Below, one piece after another: positions 16,460 through 25,034 of a DNA stretch of 64,000 nucleotides; within the stretch, counting starts at the first letter, position 1, and every line of letters starts with the position of its first letter. The stretch lies in assembly GCA_963975425.1 (NCBI GenBank), contig CAXBGS010000007.1, positions 248,001 to 312,000 on the forward strand, given 5' to 3'. This stretch comes from CAXBGS01 sp963975425. GTDB taxonomy: Bacteria; Planctomycetota; Planctomycetia; Pirellulales; Pirellulaceae. Made by a program: the position numbers and the translations under genes. The notes under the pieces are model-generated. The model ran no database searches. It saw only the letters and a program-made list of their open reading frames with translations, and was not told the origin of the DNA.

Positions 16460-16618
16460 CAGGCTGTGACCGGTTCATTGTTTCATTGACGCGAATCGGA
16501 TCGCGTAGGGATTGCATCTGGAATGGCATCACACGAAATGAGCGCGCAGCATCACTCGAGTGAAAGCCAACTTGAAATCGAAGAGCTACGAGCGCGCAAC
16601 TCTCCTATCGAGACGACG

Positions 16619-17173
16619 CTAGATGCGCCAGATGCAAAGAAACCGCTGAGAGAAATGCGGTGAGTGGTCGCCGATCGGCAGCCGTAAACTCAGTTGATCT
16701 GGACGAATGGAAAGTCCAGCGTCTGAGGTGACGTGATCCAAATACGCGATCACGACCAATTCACGAACCTGCGGAACAGGGACGCGATGAGGTGCCGGTG
16801 CCATCGGTTCCGACCGAAGGCCGCACATGCACGATGATAAGGCAACTTGGTCTTGAACCAATTCATCGTCGGCGGATTTCGGTGGCTCGGGCACGACATC
16901 GGAGATTTCTCCGAACAACTCATGGTGCTTTGGCCGTTCGGATTTCTTCTTGCAGCAACTGCCGGCGTCTTCTTCGTTGCCACTACAGCAGCCGCACAAT
17001 TCGCCGTCCGTTTTCACTTCACAGCATTTGCAAGCGTGGCAGACCGTTTTGGTGGCGTAGCACTGACCTTGAGCACATGTTCCCTGCGCAGCAACCAACG
17101 CCATCGGCTGAATCACCATTGCAGCGATCAGACAAAGATTAACGGCGGTGCGAATTAGGGGGGAGTTGCTCAC
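16619..17173 (-). CDS. Secreted Cys-rich protein upstream of cusBA (tail family)
   Basis: No known domain recognised. I start it at a GTG (17171-17173) because GGAAGG lies five bases before it and the signal peptide then begins cleanly (SNSPLIRTAVNLCLIAAMVI). The 184-residue product has a dense Cys block: CAQGQC, CHACKCC, CGCC, CCKKK, then a Pro/acidic linker, SSCMCGL, and a Cys-poor C-terminal half ending QRFLCIWRI. The layout (signal, Cys-rich block, C-x-C patch, about 65-residue tail domain, hydrophobic end with Trp/Phe and final Ile) is shared with several other proteins here. It is the gene just upstream of cusBA, with a CsoR-like site before it; a periplasmic Cu/Ag buffer or chaperone for that pump is plausible. 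Confidence 0.7.
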   Translation of the reverse strand: MSNSPLIRTAVNLCLIAAMVIQPMALVAAQGTCAQGQCYATKTVCHACKCCEVKTDGELCGCCSGNEEDAGSCCKKKSERPKHHELFGEISDVVPEPPKSADDELVQDQVALSSCMCGLRSEPMAPAPHRVPVPQVRELVVIAYLDHVTSDAGLSIRPDQLSLRLPIGDHSPHFSQRFLCIWRI

Positions 17174-17191
17174 TGTGACCTTCCGAAAAGG

Positions 17192-17208
17192 ATACCCATA
17201 CACGGTAT
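17192..17208. promoter_or_regulatory. CsoR-like operator (second site)
   Basis: ATACC-CATACAC-GGTAT has five-base perfect arms and the same 17 bp overall size as the site at 1904-1920. It ends 18 bp before the GTG start of the Cys-rich gene that heads the cusBA run, and lies 98 bp before the divergent TolC gene. It could control either. Confidence 0.5.
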
Positions 17209-17306
17209 ACGAACTGTATCGGAAATTTGGCCGAAGAGTTCAATAGGAATTAACCGGTTAGGCAAACTTTGTCGCGTCAATTATAGCTCATCAGGACCTG
17301 AACGCC

Positions 17307-19022
17307 ATGGATCGGCATTATTCGAGACCCGGAACTACACAAGCAAAACGTCTGCTGCAAGTAGCATTGGTTGCCGCGTCGGTGTCCGGTTGTGCGTCCC
17401 AGCGTGGTGTTCAAGTGGCAAACATCACCACGCCGGCCACCGTTGCTTACCCAATATCGGTCGCGACCAGCGATGTCGATTGGCAGCAAGTCCATGGCGA
17501 ACCGGAAACTGGGGCCATTCAGCCCGCCAGCTTCAACGACGGGGTGGTGATCGCAACGCCTGCTGTCTTCGCTCAGCCCCCCACGGAAGACGGCAAACGG
17601 AGTCTCGGAGACTTCCTGCAACTTGATCCGCCCAAGGAAGAAGATGGCGAGAAGGGGAGTCAGGGAGATGCGGAGAAGCGTGACGATCCAGACGTCAGGG
17701 ACAAGAGTGACGACGACACAGCTACGGATAAAACCGATAACGACGCTTCCGAGGCAGACGACAACGAATCAAAAGTCGAGACGAATAACTCCCAGACTCC
17801 AGCTCTTTCAGACTCCCAACCGTCCTACGGCCAAACCGTCGAGTATTTCGTTAGCACCGCACTCGCACAGCACCCAAAAATTCTCGCCGCCCAGCAACGT
17901 GTTGCTGCTGCGTCCAACGTAATCCCGCAAGCCAAAGCGTTGCCTGACCCGACATTCAACAACACCTTTTGGCCATTGCACGACAACGCCATTCAAACCG
18001 CGGCCGGCCGGGTCGCCAATCAGATGTCGGTCAACCAAAAGGTTCCCTTTCCCAAAAAGCTGAAGACCAAGGCTGTTATCGCTAGCCGCGAAGTCCAGAT
18101 TGCTCAAGCCGAAGTCGACGCGATTGCTCGCGAGATTACCGAGTCTGTTCGTCTCGCCTACTACGAAGTTTGGTTTGCCACGCGAGCAATTTCGATCATC
18201 GAAGAAACCAAAGACCTCGTCGCTGACTTAACCGATGTTGCCGAGGCGCGTTACCGCAGCGGTGGGTCACAACAGGACGTGTTGCGAGCACAACTCGAAA
18301 CCGATCGGCTCGACGACCAACTCATCACGCTTGCGAAACAAAAGTTGCTTGCCCAAGCCGACCTCGCTACTTTGCTACAACAACCCGTCGGCATACTTCC
18401 AGAAACGACGGATGAAATCGGCATCACTGACACTCCACAGCAAATTGAAGAACTGATCGCGCTGGCCGAACAGTGCAACCCGAAGCTACGCGGCCTCGCC
18501 TGGGAAATCCAACGCGATCGCGACAAAGAACGCTTGGCTTGCTTGCAGCAGTATCCAGACTTCAGTGTCGGATTGAACTGGGGATTGGTCAGTGACAATC
18601 ATGACGTTCTTAGTCCAGTGGCCAACGGAAACGATCAACTCAGTGTCAGCTTCGGAACGACATTGCCGATCTGGCGAGAGAAGATCAACGCCGGAATCCG
18701 TGAAGCAGCTCATCGTCGCAGTAGCACGACTCGACGCCTGGAAGCTGAACGAGACGAGCTTTACGGAAAAATCCGACGCTTGATTGTTCAAGCCGATGCC
18801 TTAGTGGAACAGCGTGACATCTACGAAGATCGGATCATCCCGCGCACCGAAGACACACTGAAACTGTCGATCGCCGACTACCGAGGAAAACGCACGGACT
18901 TCTTCACGTTGATCGAAACCTACCGCGAGCTATTGATGTTCGAGACACAACTCGCCCGCATCGACGCTACACTGGCCGGTACTATCGCTCAATTGGATCG
19001 GACAGTCGGCTGCCCCTATTGA
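17307..19022 (+). CDS. TolC-family outer membrane lipoprotein
   Basis: 571 residues with a lipobox ending at Cys29 (VSGCAS). Residues about 110-175 are an unusual acidic linker (EDGEKGSQGDAEK, DKSDDDTATDKTDNDASEADD), partly encoded by heptamer-type repeat words. The OEP channel part follows: FVSTALAQHPKILAAQQRV, SVNQKVPFPKKLKTK, LAYYEVWFATRAISIIEETK, then the second repeat with LAEQCNPKLRGLAWEI and LSVSFGTTLPIWREK. It should form the outer-membrane duct for the neighbouring CusBA-like pump, which points away from it. It ends 24 bp from the convergent sigma gene; CGTGGGG/CCCCACG at 19028-19057 could be a shared hairpin. Confidence 0.85.
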   Translation: MDRHYSRPGTTQAKRLLQVALVAASVSGCASQRGVQVANITTPATVAYPISVATSDVDWQQVHGEPETGAIQPASFNDGVVIATPAVFAQPPTEDGKRSLGDFLQLDPPKEEDGEKGSQGDAEKRDDPDVRDKSDDDTATDKTDNDASEADDNESKVETNNSQTPALSDSQPSYGQTVEYFVSTALAQHPKILAAQQRVAAASNVIPQAKALPDPTFNNTFWPLHDNAIQTAAGRVANQMSVNQKVPFPKKLKTKAVIASREVQIAQAEVDAIAREITESVRLAYYEVWFATRAISIIEETKDLVADLTDVAEARYRSGGSQQDVLRAQLETDRLDDQLITLAKQKLLAQADLATLLQQPVGILPETTDEIGITDTPQQIEELIALAEQCNPKLRGLAWEIQRDRDKERLACLQQYPDFSVGLNWGLVSDNHDVLSPVANGNDQLSVSFGTTLPIWREKINAGIREAAHRRSSTTRRLEAERDELYGKIRRLIVQADALVEQRDIYEDRIIPRTEDTLKLSIADYRGKRTDFFTLIETYRELLMFETQLARIDATLAGTIAQLDRTVGCPY

Positions 19023-19045
19023 AATAGCGTGGGGTAAGACACTCG

Positions 19046-19600
19046 CTACTCCCCACGATCTTCGACCAACCGTCGCAATTCCCGCCGCGCCCGAGTAAGC
19101 CTCGACCCAACCGTACCTTCGGGGATGTCGAGGGTCTGGGCGATCTCTTGGTACGACAAACCGCTTTCTTCTTTGAGCGTGAAGATCGCCCGTAGCTCTG
19201 GATCGAGTTGATCGAGGGCGTGGCGAACCATTTCGACGCGTTCGTCTTGCTCGACTTGGTCGGTTGCCCCCATCGCAGGCTCGACGATCAACTCCTTCGT
19301 CCGTCGATGCTTCTCGCGTCGCAGGTGCTGCAAGGCTTCGTTGGTTGCCAAGCGGTACAACCAAGTCTCGAACTTCGAGTCGCCACTGAACTGACTGAGC
19401 TTGGAGAATGCTCGCATGTAAACCTGCTGCGTCAGATCGTCGGCATCTTGGACGCCGACCATCCGAACCATCAATCGAAACACCCGGTCGCTGGTCGCCT
19501 CGTAGATGTCGCGCAGCGCACGTCGATCACCGACCGAAGCGGCTTGCACCATCGGTTCGTCAATCGAATTCTGAGCTGTATTTTCATGCGAAGGCTCCAT
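19046..19600 (-). CDS. ECF RNA polymerase sigma factor
   Basis: 184 residues from the ATG at 19600 (MEPSHENTAQ); an ATG at 19618 would overlap the CsoR-like dyad, and longer frames read into the ATPase gene. Region 2 is DIYEATSDRVFRLMVRMVG then DADDLTQQVYMRAF and FSGDSKFETWLYRLATNEAL; region 4 is LDPELRAIFTLKEESGLSYQE and IAQTLDIPEGTVGSRLTRAR. That is an ordinary sigma-70 group 4 layout. No anti-sigma factor is adjacent. The gene lies behind the P1B-ATPase, 76 bp away, with its own possible operator at 19617-19633, so copper may set its expression. Confidence 0.9.
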   Translation of the reverse strand: MEPSHENTAQNSIDEPMVQAASVGDRRALRDIYEATSDRVFRLMVRMVGVQDADDLTQQVYMRAFSKLSQFSGDSKFETWLYRLATNEALQHLRREKHRRTKELIVEPAMGATDQVEQDERVEMVRHALDQLDPELRAIFTLKEESGLSYQEIAQTLDIPEGTVGSRLTRARRELRRLVEDRGE

Positions 19601-19616
19601 TATCGCAATTCTACAC

Positions 19617-19633
19617 ATACCCACCGGGGGTAA
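19617..19633. promoter_or_regulatory. CsoR-like operator (third site)
   Basis: ATACCC-ACCGG-GGGTAA has the same 6-5-6 geometry as the site at 1904-1920 with one mismatch in the last base. It ends 16 bp before the sigma factor start, nearly the same distance as the second site has to its gene (18 bp). Confidence 0.5.
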
Positions 19634-19676
19634 ACAGTGCGGCTCATCAATCTGACTTTGCGAGGAATACTTGGGA

Positions 19677-22151
19677 CTATTGCTTGTACGCGAGTAGTCG
19701 CAGGGCGTTGAAGACGACGACGAGGGTGGAGCCTTCGTGGAGGGCGACGGCGGGGCCGATGTTGAGTCCCAATAATGTCGCGGGGACGAGAAAGGCGACC
19801 ATGCCAAGACTCATCCAGAGGTTTTGTCGGATGATGCGGCGGGTGGCTCGGCTCAGGCCGATGGCGAGCGGGAGGTGGTCGAGGTTGTCGGCCATCAGGG
19901 CAACGTCGGCGGTTTCGAGGGCGACATCGCTTCCGGCGGCTCCCATGGCGATACCGACGGATGCTGAGGCCATCGCGGGGGCATCGTTGACTCCGTCGCC
20001 GACCATCGCGACGCCGCCTTCGCTATGCAGCTTCTTGATCTCGGCGACCTTGTCATCGGGCATCAGGTCGCCACGTGCTTCATCGAGTCCAACTTCCTTC
20101 GCGACCGCGTCGGCGACTTGTTGGTTGTCGCCAGAGATCATAATCATCCGTTGGATGCCGAGTTCACGCAGCCGAGCAATCGTTCGCTTGGACGCTTCGC
20201 GTGGTGTGTCCATCAGTCCGATGACGCCGAGGTAACGGTCGCCGCGACGTACGATCATCGTCGTGCGGCCGTCTTGTTCGAGCGACTCGACGATTGAACG
20301 CACGCTGTCAGGAAGCGGTGGACCATCGACCTCTGCGAATAGGTCGTCTTTGCCAATGTGAACCAAGTCGCCTTCGACGGTTGCTTGAATCCCACGTCCG
20401 GTGATGCTTTTCAGATCGGTCGCTTCTGGAATATCTCGCCCACTCCCGTTCTCCCCTTCTCCCAACTTCATTTTGCCGTCTCGGACGACGGCTTTGGCAA
20501 GCGGGTGTTTGCTGAGGTCTTCCACGGCGATGGCGAAGCGCAAGAGTTCCGATTCATCGACGCCATCCGCCGTGCGAACGTCGGTGACTTTCGGTTCGCC
20601 TTCGGTCAGCGTTCCTGTTTTGTCGAATGCGATCGAATCGAGACTACCGAGGCTTTCCAGTGGCCCGCCGCCTTTGACCAGGATTCCTCCGCGAGCAGCT
20701 CGCGCGACACCGCTCAGAACTGCACTGGGTGTTGCGATCGCCAAAGCGCACGGGCTTGCCGCAACGAGGACTGCCATCGCTCGGTAGAACGACTCGCTAA
20801 AATTTTCGTCGATCACCAACGGTGCGAACAACAACAGCACGACGCCGGCGATGACGGAAGGCACGAAATACCGCTCAAACTTTTTCGTAAACTTTTGCGT
20901 CGGCGAAACCCGCGTTTCCGCTTCGCTGACCATCGTGACGACGCGGGCGAGCGTGTTTTCCGCCGCGGTTTTGGTGACTTGGATCTCAATCGAACCAGAC
21001 TGATTGATCGTCCCGGCGAATACTCGATACTCTCCGGAAAGCGATTCGGGGTCGGCTGCGGCTGCGTCGATATCATCGACGGGGCGTTTGTCGACTGGAA
21101 CGCTTTCGCCCGTGATTGGTGCTTGGTTGATGCTCGATTCGCCAGCGATCACGAAACCGTCGGCAGGGACTCGTTCATCAGGTTTGATGACGACGATATC
21201 TCCAACGATCAGCTCCTCAACCGGAACTTCCGTTTCTGCTCCATCGCGTCGAACGCGCGCTGTTCGTGGAGCAAGTTCGGACAAGGCTTCGATGGCACGT
21301 TTAGCTTTGCCCATTGCGTAGCCTTCCAGAGCGTGTCCGATGCTGAATAGGAACAGCAGCAACGCTCCTTCGGCCCAAGCACCCAGTGACGCCGCACCGG
21401 CCGCGGCGATGAGCATTAGGAAGTCAATCTCAAACTTGCCAGCCCGGATCTTTTCGATTGCCTCAGTAACGGTGTAGTAGCCACCAAAAACGTAGGCCGC
21501 AATGAAACACCCCAACGGAATCCAATCGTTCAATTCGGCAAAGGTTTCGATCAGCCATCCGACCAGCAAGAACACGCCGCAGAGGATTGCGAAGATCAAT
21601 TCTGACTTGGGACCGAAGATGCCGTCGTGTGCATGATCGTGTCCCGAATGGTCGTGGTCCGCCTCGTGACCTTCATCGTCGTGGTCGTGCCCGGCGTGAT
21701 CGTCTGAATCGGGCTCAACTGGCTGCTTTCCGTCTCTTAGAGCCGACTCAATCGCCTCCTTCGTGGTAACCTCGCGATCAAACTCCACTCGCACCGCTCC
21801 GTCCGGGCTGACGACTCCTTCGAGGATGCCGTCAATCCGGGAAAGCCTCGCTTCGATTGCTGACGCGCGACGTGCGTAAGTCGCGTCTCCTCGCAGTAAA
21901 AGGTGACCGTATCGCTGGTTCAACGTGGCGCCGGCACGTCGTGCAAACTCGCGAACTTCACTTACCGAAACCACAGCGGGGTCGAAGTGTATGCACAACT
22001 GATTTTCCGTATCGGTTGTCGTCAGCCCATGCGCTGAATCGATCCCGGCTTTGGCTTGCAACAGGTTTGCGAGTCGTTCAACGCATTGGTCCTGTGAATC
22101 CGCGATGCCCGGCAGCAATGGTTCAAGGCTTAGTTCTATTTTCTGTGTCAT
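19677..22151 (-). CDS. P1B-type metal-exporting ATPase with His-rich linker
   Basis: 824 residues. The N-terminal 145 hold two degenerate HMA-like folds without a C-x-x-C. A His/Asp-rich stretch (151-176, DDHAGHDHDDEGHEADHDHS) precedes the first helix. Landmarks: TGES phosphatase loop (APITGESVPVDK), metal-site helix with SPCAL in place of CPC (about 465), DKTGTLTEG (about 510), HP motif (SKHPLAKAV), GDGVNDAPA, and HEGSTLVVVFNALRLL (about 803). SPC plus HEG-x-T is the P1B-4 pattern, linked to Co, Zn, Cd or Fe export, so I do not call it a copper pump. MgtC lies 12 bp upstream in the same direction; the pair is likely one operon. Confidence 0.88.
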   Translation of the reverse strand: MTQKIELSLEPLLPGIADSQDQCVERLANLLQAKAGIDSAHGLTTTDTENQLCIHFDPAVVSVSEVREFARRAGATLNQRYGHLLLRGDATYARRASAIEARLSRIDGILEGVVSPDGAVRVEFDREVTTKEAIESALRDGKQPVEPDSDDHAGHDHDDEGHEADHDHSGHDHAHDGIFGPKSELIFAILCGVFLLVGWLIETFAELNDWIPLGCFIAAYVFGGYYTVTEAIEKIRAGKFEIDFLMLIAAAGAASLGAWAEGALLLFLFSIGHALEGYAMGKAKRAIEALSELAPRTARVRRDGAETEVPVEELIVGDIVVIKPDERVPADGFVIAGESSINQAPITGESVPVDKRPVDDIDAAAADPESLSGEYRVFAGTINQSGSIEIQVTKTAAENTLARVVTMVSEAETRVSPTQKFTKKFERYFVPSVIAGVVLLLFAPLVIDENFSESFYRAMAVLVAASPCALAIATPSAVLSGVARAARGGILVKGGGPLESLGSLDSIAFDKTGTLTEGEPKVTDVRTADGVDESELLRFAIAVEDLSKHPLAKAVVRDGKMKLGEGENGSGRDIPEATDLKSITGRGIQATVEGDLVHIGKDDLFAEVDGPPLPDSVRSIVESLEQDGRTTMIVRRGDRYLGVIGLMDTPREASKRTIARLRELGIQRMIMISGDNQQVADAVAKEVGLDEARGDLMPDDKVAEIKKLHSEGGVAMVGDGVNDAPAMASASVGIAMGAAGSDVALETADVALMADNLDHLPLAIGLSRATRRIIRQNLWMSLGMVAFLVPATLLGLNIGPAVALHEGSTLVVVFNALRLLAYKQ

Positions 22152-22163
22152 TTTATTCTTTCG

Positions 22164-22661
22164 TTATTCGTCATTCGGCAGTGAATCTGCGTCCGCCGCA
22201 TCGTCGCACTTTGTCTTGGCAAGGTTCTTCCACCCGGGAATGTGATGCGACGCCAGCACGCCGAACACAATCACGGAAGTCAGAACTGCCAATAAGTACA
22301 TTCCAAATCCGATGGCGGTCCCTACTGCCGCGGTTGCCCATACGGTTGCCGCTGTCGTCAGGCCCAAGGTTCGACCCTTATCCCGAAGGATGATGCCCCC
22401 GCCAAGGAACCCTACGCCGGTAACAATGTTGGCTGCCATGCGTGACTGATCCGCACCCGGGATATGTGATGAGATCAAGGCAAACACGCAAGCCCCCAAC
22501 GCCACAGAAGCGTAGGTTCGGATGCCAGCTTCCCGCCCGTGCCATTCGCGTTCCCAGCCAATGAATCCGCCGAGTCCCGCGGCAAGCACCGCACGAAAGG
22601 CGAACATAAGTTCCAATTTCCAGTCCATATCCATTTCTATAACACAACTCCGCTCTGCCAC
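22164..22661 (-). CDS. MgtC/SapB-family membrane protein
   Basis: 165 residues from a GTG start supported by AGGAGAA six bases upstream. Four or five hydrophobic helices with the family landmarks LGGFIGWERE, GIRTYASVALGAC, VTGVGFLGGGIILRDKG and GLTTAATVWATAAVGTAIG. The C-terminal ACT-like domain of full MgtC is absent, as in SapB-type short members. MgtC proteins affect membrane ATPase activity and Mg homeostasis. It is 12 bp upstream of the P1B-ATPase gene. Confidence 0.88.
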   Translation of the reverse strand: MAERSCVIEMDMDWKLELMFAFRAVLAAGLGGFIGWEREWHGREAGIRTYASVALGACVFALISSHIPGADQSRMAANIVTGVGFLGGGIILRDKGRTLGLTTAATVWATAAVGTAIGFGMYLLAVLTSVIVFGVLASHHIPGWKNLAKTKCDDAADADSLPNDE

Positions 22662-22897
22662 GACAGCTTCTCCTGAATGTGGTGGTCATCAACAAGTACG
22701 CTCTTAACTGGCAGAATCTTTCTTGTATGCATCGTCTAGTATCGCGTCGAAACCGGTTGCGTTGGGGGAAGGACGTCGGCAGCAATACGCTGCGCTATAT
22801 GTTCACCCTATCAAAACCAAGCCGGCCTTCGCTTCCCAGCAGTGAATTAAATGTACGTTCGGGCCTCCAAATCGCGACCCTCCGTCTTCGGGTCTAG

Positions 22898-24424
22898 TCA
22901 TGACTCGTCACGACCCTCATCATCTATTCGTCTAAATGACCACTTGAGCAAGATCGGTGTAACTACAGTTGTGACGATGACCATCGCAACAATCGCTGAA
23001 AATGTGGAACCGCTAACAACACCCAGGCCTTTGCCGATACTGGCAAAAATCAGCCCCACTTCGCCTCGCGGAATCATTCCGATTCCGACGGCCCAACGAT
23101 TGGTTCCGCGTCCTGCCACCACGCCGCAGATCAGTTTTCCGCTGATCGCGATCACACAAAGAATCAGTGCCAGCGACAATGTCCTCGGTGACGTCATCGA
23201 CCGAAGATCAACCTGCATTCCCATCACAACAAAAAAGACGGGGGCGAAAAGTTTCTCCAGCGGCGAAATCAAGCCTTCCATTGTGTGACGGGCATCGGTC
23301 CGGAAATGATCTTCTCGGAGAATCAAACCTGCTGCGAATGCCCCGACAATGGGAGCGAGTTCGATCATGCTCGCTGTCCACGACATAAAGAACGCCAGTG
23401 CCAGTGGAAAGAGCAGTTTGATCTGATGCTCGCCCATCGCCGTGAATCGTGGAATCAGCCAGCCGACAAGCTTTCCACCAAACAAAATTGTGGCTGCTAG
23501 AAAAATGAACGACATCAAGCTGATCTGGCTGACTCTCCAAAGGCTGAACTGACCGGTGGACGCAATTCCGACAACAACCGTCAGAATGATTAAACCCAAA
23601 ATGTCGTCGATGACCGCAGCTCCAAGGATGATCTTCGCCTCACGGGACTGCAACTTTCCTGAATCACGAAAGACGCGCGCCGTGATACCAACACTGGTGG
23701 CACAAAGCGTCGCCGCCAGAAATAGATGCACGGATATCTCGGCGGTAGGAAGCAACCATTGGCTTGCGAAGAAACCCAATAGAAAAGGCGTCGCAATGCC
23801 AACGATTGCTACTGACAGCGCGCGGCGACCGACTTCCAACAATTCGCCGACTTGCGACTCCAAGCCCACCAAAAATAATAGCAGCAGTACGCCCAATTCC
23901 GAAAACAACCAAATCGCGAACCCCATCGCGACGTAGCGTGGTCCTTGACGTCCCGTCATGATTTCCAGCAGCGGGCCCGTCCCGGTGCGCCGGTCCGTCG
24001 CGCTGGGTGCAAACACATTTTCCGCTGCAGCTTGCACTGACTCTCCACTGAGCCAAACCTCGTTTAACAATGTGATGGCATCCCCTAGATTCATCACAAG
24101 AATGAAGAAAGGGACACCTAGCCAAACGCCGATATTTCCCAACACAATTCCTACAGATAACTCTCCCAGCACCGGCGACTGACCGGCGCGTTCCGCGATC
24201 CAGCGACCGCTCGCGGCTACGACAATCACAATTCCCAGTTCAGCAATGATCGGTGAAAACGGAAGCTCATGTTCCTCCGGCCCATGGCCGTGAGTGTCCG
24301 CTTGCTCCGCCGATAGGTTCGACTCTACCGCCGACGTTTTCGCAGCGACCAATGTTTCTTGAGCCAATGTCAAACCACTGAAGGTGAGAACACATAGGCC
24401 TGCAAAGAAACATGCGATCGTCAT
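22898..24424 (-). CDS. CPA2-family cation/proton antiporter
   Basis: About 508 residues from the ATG at 24424, which opens a signal peptide (MTIACFFAGLCVLTFSGLTLAQ); a frame to 24490 would overlap the stress-protein gene. A soluble stretch with THGHGPEEHELPF precedes the transporter. Landmarks are GRWIAERAGQSPVLGELSVG, ELGVLLLLFLVGLESQ, SVGITARVFRDSG, LGAAVIDDILGLIIL (paired Asp of the ion site) and GMIPRGEVGLIFASIGKGLG. It exchanges Na+ or K+ for protons at the inner membrane. No TrkA domain is present. It follows the universal stress gene by 29 bp, probably in one operon. Confidence 0.88.
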   Translation of the reverse strand: MTIACFFAGLCVLTFSGLTLAQETLVAAKTSAVESNLSAEQADTHGHGPEEHELPFSPIIAELGIVIVVAASGRWIAERAGQSPVLGELSVGIVLGNIGVWLGVPFFILVMNLGDAITLLNEVWLSGESVQAAAENVFAPSATDRRTGTGPLLEIMTGRQGPRYVAMGFAIWLFSELGVLLLLFLVGLESQVGELLEVGRRALSVAIVGIATPFLLGFFASQWLLPTAEISVHLFLAATLCATSVGITARVFRDSGKLQSREAKIILGAAVIDDILGLIILTVVVGIASTGQFSLWRVSQISLMSFIFLAATILFGGKLVGWLIPRFTAMGEHQIKLLFPLALAFFMSWTASMIELAPIVGAFAAGLILREDHFRTDARHTMEGLISPLEKLFAPVFFVVMGMQVDLRSMTSPRTLSLALILCVIAISGKLICGVVAGRGTNRWAVGIGMIPRGEVGLIFASIGKGLGVVSGSTFSAIVAMVIVTTVVTPILLKWSFRRIDDEGRDES

Positions 24425-24453
24425 GGGTACGATTCGAGCTTGGTTGCCGTAGC

Positions 24454-24894
24454 TCACTGCATCTCCGCATTGCATGTCAAAACGGGGCATGTCGCGTGCC
24501 GGACGACATGCTCGGCCACACTACCCAGCAGGAATCGCTCGAGCCCGCTGCGGCCGTGGGTCGACATGACAATCAGGTCAATGGACGTGTCTCGGCCAAA
24601 TGCGACAATTTCCTCACCGGCCACACCGGACAGCAGCGCGTGTTCGTACTGGACGATCGGATCGTCGGGCGTGATTCCATGAAGCTGCTCCGAAAGTTCT
24701 TCTCGCGTCGGAACAACGGGTGGCAAGACGGTGGCTGCGCCCGCCGGCGGCAGAACCGTGACCGGGACCGTCGTTTCAGCAACGTGAACGATGAACAGCT
24801 TCGATTGATGGAGCGCTGCGATCGAAGTGGCCAGAGCGAGGGCGCGCTTTGAATCATCCGAAAAATCGGTTGTGTACAGAATCTTGTTGAACAT
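24454..24894 (-). CDS. Universal stress protein (UspA family)
   Basis: 146 residues with the ATP-binding type motif G-x2-G-x9-G-S: GRSGLERFLLGSVAEHVVRH near the C-terminus, preceded by DLIVMSTH. The N-terminus FNKILYTTDFSDDSKRAL is typical. GGAG lies seven bases before the ATG. Cytoplasmic stress protein, upstream of the antiporter and close to the HtrA/phosphatase stress genes. The 24895-25034 gap shows no gene. Confidence 0.9.
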   Translation of the reverse strand: MFNKILYTTDFSDDSKRALALATSIAALHQSKLFIVHVAETTVPVTVLPPAGAATVLPPVVPTREELSEQLHGITPDDPIVQYEHALLSGVAGEEIVAFGRDTSIDLIVMSTHGRSGLERFLLGSVAEHVVRHATCPVLTCNAEMQ

Positions 24895-25034
24895 GGGGTA
24901 CTCCTCTATTCATTGTCATTAAGTCGGATGTAATCGCACGGGGAACTTGTAGCGGAAACTAAATAGTGATTTGGTAACGGTGTATTCGCCGTCGAACACA
25001 GTGGGTTGAGCGAGACTTGCTGATCCAGTTCGAC

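Noticed and set aside
19028..19057. CGTGGGG/CCCCACG hairpin between convergent TolC and sigma genes
   Set aside because: Only a seven-base stem and no T-run on either side; mentioned with the genes but not called as a terminator.
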